Assembly (NCBI GenBank): GCA_022722495.1
Contig: JAIJLI010000088.1
Coordinates: 1 to 7,592 of the forward strand
Direction: 5' to 3'
Length of the DNA: 7,592 nucleotides
DNA from: Dialister sp.
GTDB lineage: Bacteria > Bacillota > Negativicutes > Veillonellales > Dialisteraceae
Numbering within the stretch: the first letter of the stretch is position 1; each line of letters begins with the position of its first letter. Both the position numbers and the translations under genes were made by a program. The notes beneath the pieces were generated by a model, which did not search any database, was not told the origin of the DNA, and was given only the letters and a program-made list of their open reading frames with translations. Positions 5,477 to 7,592 of this stretch are shown here, one piece after another.

Positions 5477-6227
5477 GTTTCAATACCTCCCGGCACAGCT
5501 TCTTATACGCCTCTGCCCCCTTGGACTTGGGCGCATAGGTCAGGATCGGCTCACCGAAACTCGGAGCCTCCGATAATTTCACAGTCCTTGGAATCACTGT
5601 CTTGAAGACCTTGGAGCCGAAATACGTCTTGACTTCCTCCGCCACCTGCAGCGACAGATTCGTCCGTCCATCGAACATCGTGAGGAGGATTCCCAGGATA
5701 CGGAGCGACGGATTCAGCTTGCGGCTGACGATCTGCACCGTCTTCACCAGCTGCGAAAGCCCTTCCAGTGCATAGAATTCCGCCTGGATCGGGATCAGGA
5801 TCGAATCGGATGCGACAAGCGCATTGAGCGTCATCAGCCCCAGCGATGGCGGGCAGTCGATCAGGATGAAATCATAGGCATCCTTCAGCGCTGCGATCTT
5901 TTTCTTCAGGATGTGCTCCCGTCCGTCCATGGCCGACAGCTCGATATCCGCCCCCGCAAGATCGATGGAGGAAGGAAGAAGAGAGAGCTTCTTCACCGCT
6001 GTCTTGACGATGGCCTCTTCTGCGTCCGCATCATCGAGCAGCACATCATACAGATTCTTTTTGAGCTCCACATCCTTAGAGAGTCCGCTGGTAGAATTTC
6101 CCTGCGCGTCTTCGTCGATAAGAAGCGTCTTTTTCCCGCGGTCTGCCAGGTAGGCCGCCAGGTTCACCGCCGTGGTCGTCTTCCCCACGCCGCCCTTCTG
6201 ATTGATAATGCTGATGATCACGCCCAT
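5469..6227 (-). CDS. parA: ParA/Soj chromosome-partitioning ATPase
   Basis: A 252-residue deviant Walker ATPase. KGGVGKTTT at residues 11-19 carries the signature Lys11 and the P-loop Lys16; the A' motif is DEDAQGNST (38-46, usually DLDPQGN) and Walker B is ILIDCPP (121-127). The segment RTVKLSEAPSFGEPI (214-228) is typical of chromosomal Soj proteins. ATP-bound dimers coat the nucleoid and are displaced by ParB; in Bacillus Soj also controls DnaA. The ATG at 6225-6227 is chosen over an in-frame GTG at 6252-6254 because it has AAAGGAAG six bases upstream, while the GTG begins only three bases after the -10 hexamer, at or before the expected transcript start. parB overlaps its 3' end. The usual upstream partners mnmG and rsmG are absent: parA is first in its operon here. 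Confidence 0.97.
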   Translation of the reverse strand: MGVIISIINQKGGVGKTTTAVNLAAYLADRGKKTLLIDEDAQGNSTSGLSKDVELKKNLYDVLLDDADAEEAIVKTAVKKLSLLPSSIDLAGADIELSAMDGREHILKKKIAALKDAYDFILIDCPPSLGLMTLNALVASDSILIPIQAEFYALEGLSQLVKTVQIVSRKLNPSLRILGILLTMFDGRTNLSLQVAEEVKTYFGSKVFKTVIPRTVKLSEAPSFGEPILTYAPKSKGAEAYKKLCREVLKRG

Positions 6228-6257
6228 AGCTTTCTTCCTTTCATCGATAGTCACTTT

Positions 6258-6266
6258 ATTATACCA
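6258..6266 (-). promoter_or_regulatory. Extended -10 promoter of parAB
   Basis: The minus strand reads TGGTATAAT: a perfect -10 hexamer (6258-6263) with the TGn extension. The -35 region at 17-bp spacing (CCCATA, 6281-6286) is poor, so the extended -10 likely carries recognition. Transcription would start near 6250, giving a short leader containing the parA ribosome site. Confidence 0.8.
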
Positions 6267-6480
6267 TGATTGTATGGGGTTATGGGAGAAAAAATGAAGC
6301 TCTCCTGCTTTCGAATGCCCCCGCGGAAGCGGATATGCCGATGAGCGCTTCGCACGGTTTTCAGGGCTTGCTGAAATACGGATCTCCCATTTCTGCGTTC
6401 TGAAACCATCTCTTACATGACAAAGAAAAAGATCGCCCGACCGCCGGACTCTCCCGATCCCCCTCCCAAGGCTTTCTTCA
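6267..6480. other. Intergenic region without a supported gene
   Basis: Between the parA promoter and the ArsR terminator I find no convincing gene or RNA. A 52-codon minus-strand open frame starting near 6411 runs through the parA promoter with only a weak ribosome site, and is not supported. A weak imperfect hairpin (GCGGAAGCG with CGCTTCGC, about 6321-6356) is present. Confidence 0.5.
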
Positions 6481-6481
6481 T

Positions 6482-6507
6482 CAAAAAAGCGAAGCCTCTC
6501 GGCTTCG
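6482..6507 (-). terminator. Rho-independent terminator of the ArsR-type gene
   Basis: On the minus strand CGAAGCC-GAGA-GGCTTCG (6490-6507) is a 7-bp stem with a GNRA loop followed by C and six T residues. It starts three bases past the stop codon and separates this regulator from parAB. Confidence 0.92.
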
Positions 6508-6509
6508 TT

Positions 6510-6812
6510 TTATTGATCTGCAAAGCAGCGTTTTTTCTTTTTGAAGATCGTCCCCATGATGGTGTGCAGCTCATCTAACGCATCCGGATTCAGCGTATAA
6601 AAAATGTGCTTCCCATCACGACGATCAAGGATCAGACCGGACTCGACAAGCACCTTCATATCATGCGAAAGCGTCGGCTGGGTGATGGCGAAGGCTTCCT
6701 GCAGCTTATTGGCACACTGGGCATGACAGGATAGCATGTCGACGATCTTCAACCGTTTCGGATCGGAGATGGCTTTCAAAATTTTCGCCGTATCAATGTA
6801 GATCTGTTCCAT
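6510..6812 (-). CDS. ArsR/SmtB-family winged-helix metalloregulator
   Basis: A 100-residue single-domain repressor, the usual size of the family. The recognition helix region TQPTLSHDMKVLVESGLI (44-61) and the beta-wing RRDGKHIFYTL (64-74) are well conserved. The helix preceding it, where arsenic or cadmium sensors carry CxC ligands, reads SCHAQCANKL (28-37): Cys29 and Cys33 are present but the second Cys of the CVCD motif is Asn. A further Cys96 lies in the basic tail KKKKRCFADQ. A thiol-based sensor of As(III), Cd or redox state is plausible but unproven. The ATG has GGAG five bases upstream. It is monocistronic, with its own promoter, operator and terminator, and no arsenic or metal-efflux gene adjoins it. 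Autorepression is likely from the operator position. Confidence 0.9.
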   Translation of the reverse strand: MEQIYIDTAKILKAISDPKRLKIVDMLSCHAQCANKLQEAFAITQPTLSHDMKVLVESGLILDRRDGKHIFYTLNPDALDELHTIMGTIFKKKKRCFADQ

Positions 6813-6839
6813 AAATGCTCCATCAGTCAGTCAAGATTC

Positions 6840-6878
6840 ATAGAATACATTTCCTTCAATGAATTGAAATATTTCTAT
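6840..6878. promoter_or_regulatory. Palindromic operator of the ArsR-type gene
   Basis: TTCAATGAATTGAA (6855-6868) is a perfect 6-2-6 inverted repeat. Around it lies an imperfect outer repeat: ATAGAATACATTTCC (6840-6854) against ATAGAAATATTTC on the other strand (6866-6878). Symmetrical AT-rich sites of this kind over the start site are the usual targets of ArsR/SmtB dimers, so it is most simply read as the autoregulatory operator. Confidence 0.7.
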
Positions 6879-6880
6879 AA

Positions 6881-6909
6881 ATGGTAACAGAGCAGGCATG
6901 GAATGTCAA
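6881..6909 (-). promoter_or_regulatory. Promoter of the ArsR-type gene
   Basis: On the minus strand a perfect -35 TTGACA (6904-6909) is followed after 17 bases by TACCAT (6881-6886; four of six). Transcription would start near 6874, inside the palindromic operator. Confidence 0.72.
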
Positions 6910-6989
6910 GAAAATCATGGCATGGGCAGATCCGCATGTCCGGAAAAGCGCCGCCTCCGCTCCTTCATTTCCGGCCTGTCGGCGGCTTC

Positions 6990-7152
6990 AGGGAAACGCT
7001 GATTAAATCGCAGAGTCAGATTTTACAAGAATTTTTATACATAGCTTCGTCATAACCTTCCTTAAATAGCCCGCTATTCGCGTCAGGTTATTCCTCGCCA
7101 TGCATAAAAATTCAAGAGTAAAATCTGACAACGATTTACTCAGTGTTTCCCT
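6990..7152. mobile_element. MITE-like 163-bp full-length inverted repeat
   Basis: The element begins AGGGAAACGCTGATTAAATCG and ends with the near complement (CGATTTACTCAGTGTTTCCCT). The similarity continues inward: GTCAGATTTTAC, GAATTTTTAT and ATAACCT occur in both arms, and the centre is a perfect AATAGC-CC-GCTATT (7065-7078), exactly at the midpoint. The arms, about 81 bases each, agree at roughly four positions in five by eye. It encodes nothing, as expected for a miniature inverted-repeat transposable element mobilised by a transposase elsewhere. No clear target-site duplication is visible at its borders. Confidence 0.75.
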
Positions 7153-7186
7153 AGAAATTTTTCCTCTTCTGTTTATTATGAAAAAG

Positions 7187-7195
7187 TGTTATATT
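7187..7195 (+). promoter_or_regulatory. Possible extended -10 promoter of the 104-residue protein gene
   Basis: TGTTATATT (TGn plus TATATT) is a reasonable extended -10, but no good -35 lies 17 bases upstream. An alternative -10, TGCTATAAA at 7219-7227, is also of the extended type and lies just after the hairpin at 7206-7224. Which is used cannot be decided from sequence. Confidence 0.35.
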
Positions 7196-7205
7196 ATAGG
7201 AAGAA

Positions 7206-7224
7206 ATAGCAATTTCCTTGCTAT
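7206..7224 (+). promoter_or_regulatory. Inverted repeat in the leader of the 104-residue protein gene
   Basis: ATAGCAA-TTTCC-TTGCTAT is a perfect 7-bp inverted repeat with a 5-base spacer, 23 bases before the start codon. An overlapping alternative pairing, AGGAA (7199-7203) with TTCCT (7214-7218), is possible. It may be an operator or an RNA hairpin shaping translation. Confidence 0.45.
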
Positions 7225-7247
7225 AAATTGGTCGTGAGGTGATAAAC

Positions 7248-7562
7248 ATGGCAGAAGTAACTGAAAAGAGCATCATCGTCAATGGCGTCGACAAATATCT
7301 CGTCGCTGATCTGAAACGTGTTTATGGCGGCGTAAGCTACCAGGGTGAGGAATACGTATTCCTGCAGTTCCCGGTCGTCGGCGATACCGTCAGAGACTAC
7401 CGCCCGGACAGCTACACCACCGCTATTATGCTCGGTGATGAAGTATTCGATGAACAGACCTTCCATTACCACATCACTCTGACCTATGATGGTCATGTCA
7501 GAGAAGTGGCTTACCTGGGTCTTGATGACGCAGGCAGACCAGACACCGTAGATGTCGAATAA
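7248..7562 (+). CDS. Uncharacterised 104-residue acidic protein
   Basis: I do not recognise this protein. It has 104 residues, no signal peptide and no membrane helix, and is acidic, with alternating hydrophobic and polar stretches that suggest a compact beta-rich cytosolic fold. Aromatic motifs include KRVYGGVSYQGEEYVFLQF (23-41), QTFHYHITLTYDGH (70-83) and VAYLGLDDAGRP (87-98). The ATG at 7248-7250 is preceded by GAGGTG with a 6-base spacing, a very good ribosome site; an in-frame GTG at 7239 overlaps that site and is unlikely to be the start. The reading frame has good codon character and ends TAA just before a terminator-like hairpin, so it is very probably a real gene. It is the only plus-strand gene in the window and lies just downstream of the MITE-like element. 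Confidence 0.82.
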   Translation: MAEVTEKSIIVNGVDKYLVADLKRVYGGVSYQGEEYVFLQFPVVGDTVRDYRPDSYTTAIMLGDEVFDEQTFHYHITLTYDGHVREVAYLGLDDAGRPDTVDVE

Positions 7563-7570
7563 GCCAATCA

Positions 7571-7592
7571 AAAAGAGCTCCCGCGGGAGCTC
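7571..7592 (+). terminator. Probable terminator hairpin after the 104-residue protein gene (cut by window end)
   Basis: GAGCTCCCGCGGGAGCTC (7575-7592) is a perfect 18-bp palindrome ending at the last base of the window, preceded by five A residues. A T-tract would be expected just outside. With the A-run it could also terminate transcription arriving on the minus strand. Confidence 0.7.

Noticed and set aside
5063..5605. A 180-codon plus-strand open frame across the parA/parB junction
   Set aside because: Antisense to two unambiguous genes; no conserved motif.
6228..6254. Upstream GTG start that would add nine residues to ParA
   Set aside because: The GTG lies three bases after the -10 hexamer, so it would be at or before the transcript start, and the downstream ATG has a proper ribosome site and the canonical N-terminus.
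7221..7571. A 116-codon minus-strand open frame
   Set aside because: Antisense to the 104-residue protein gene, which has the ribosome site and terminator; the minus frame has neither.

Overview
The window looks like a chromosomal segment of a Firmicute, most plausibly a Negativicutes-type gut or oral bacterium (Dialister/Megasphaera/Selenomonas-like). This rests on a parA-parB-DUF4446-M23 neighbourhood, strong AGGAGG-type ribosome sites, sigma-A promoters with TTGACA/TATAAT, and stop-rich dispersed intergenic repeats. Genus assignment is inference; there is no rRNA or taxonomic marker gene here.

Layout, left to right. (i) 1-626, minus: the 5' two thirds of a ZIP-family (GufA/ZupT-like) metal transporter, with a strong promoter and a Fur-box-like operator over its start site. 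(ii) 690-1017: no gene; dispersed repeats. (iii) 994-1121: a dense cluster of DnaA-box-like 9-mers, three matching TTATNCACA exactly, with a rho-independent terminator inside it. (iv) 1136-2431, minus: a secreted SGNH/GDSL hydrolase with two fibronectin-III-like modules, whose coding sequence contains a near-perfect parS site. (v) 2432-2781: repeats and two terminators. (vi) 2782-6227, minus: parA, parB (8-nt overlap), then after a repeat-filled gap a DUF4446 membrane protein and a membrane-anchored M23 peptidase. (vii) 6510-6812, minus: a lone ArsR-type repressor with its own promoter, palindromic operator and terminator. (viii) 6990-7152: a nearly symmetrical 163-bp inverted repeat resembling a MITE. 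(ix) 7248-7562, plus: a 104-residue protein of unknown function followed by a perfect hairpin.

How it fits together: ParA, ParB and the parS site form a chromosome-segregation module normally found near the replication origin, and a helically phased DnaA-box array lies about 0.4 kb from parS. The M23 protein and DUF4446 are envelope proteins that appear to share the ParAB transcript direction. The window therefore probably lies in the origin-proximal domain of the chromosome. A structured repeat family (three copies here, each predicting two hairpins), stop-rich TAGGGATTAG repeats and the MITE-like element have expanded most of the intergenic gaps.
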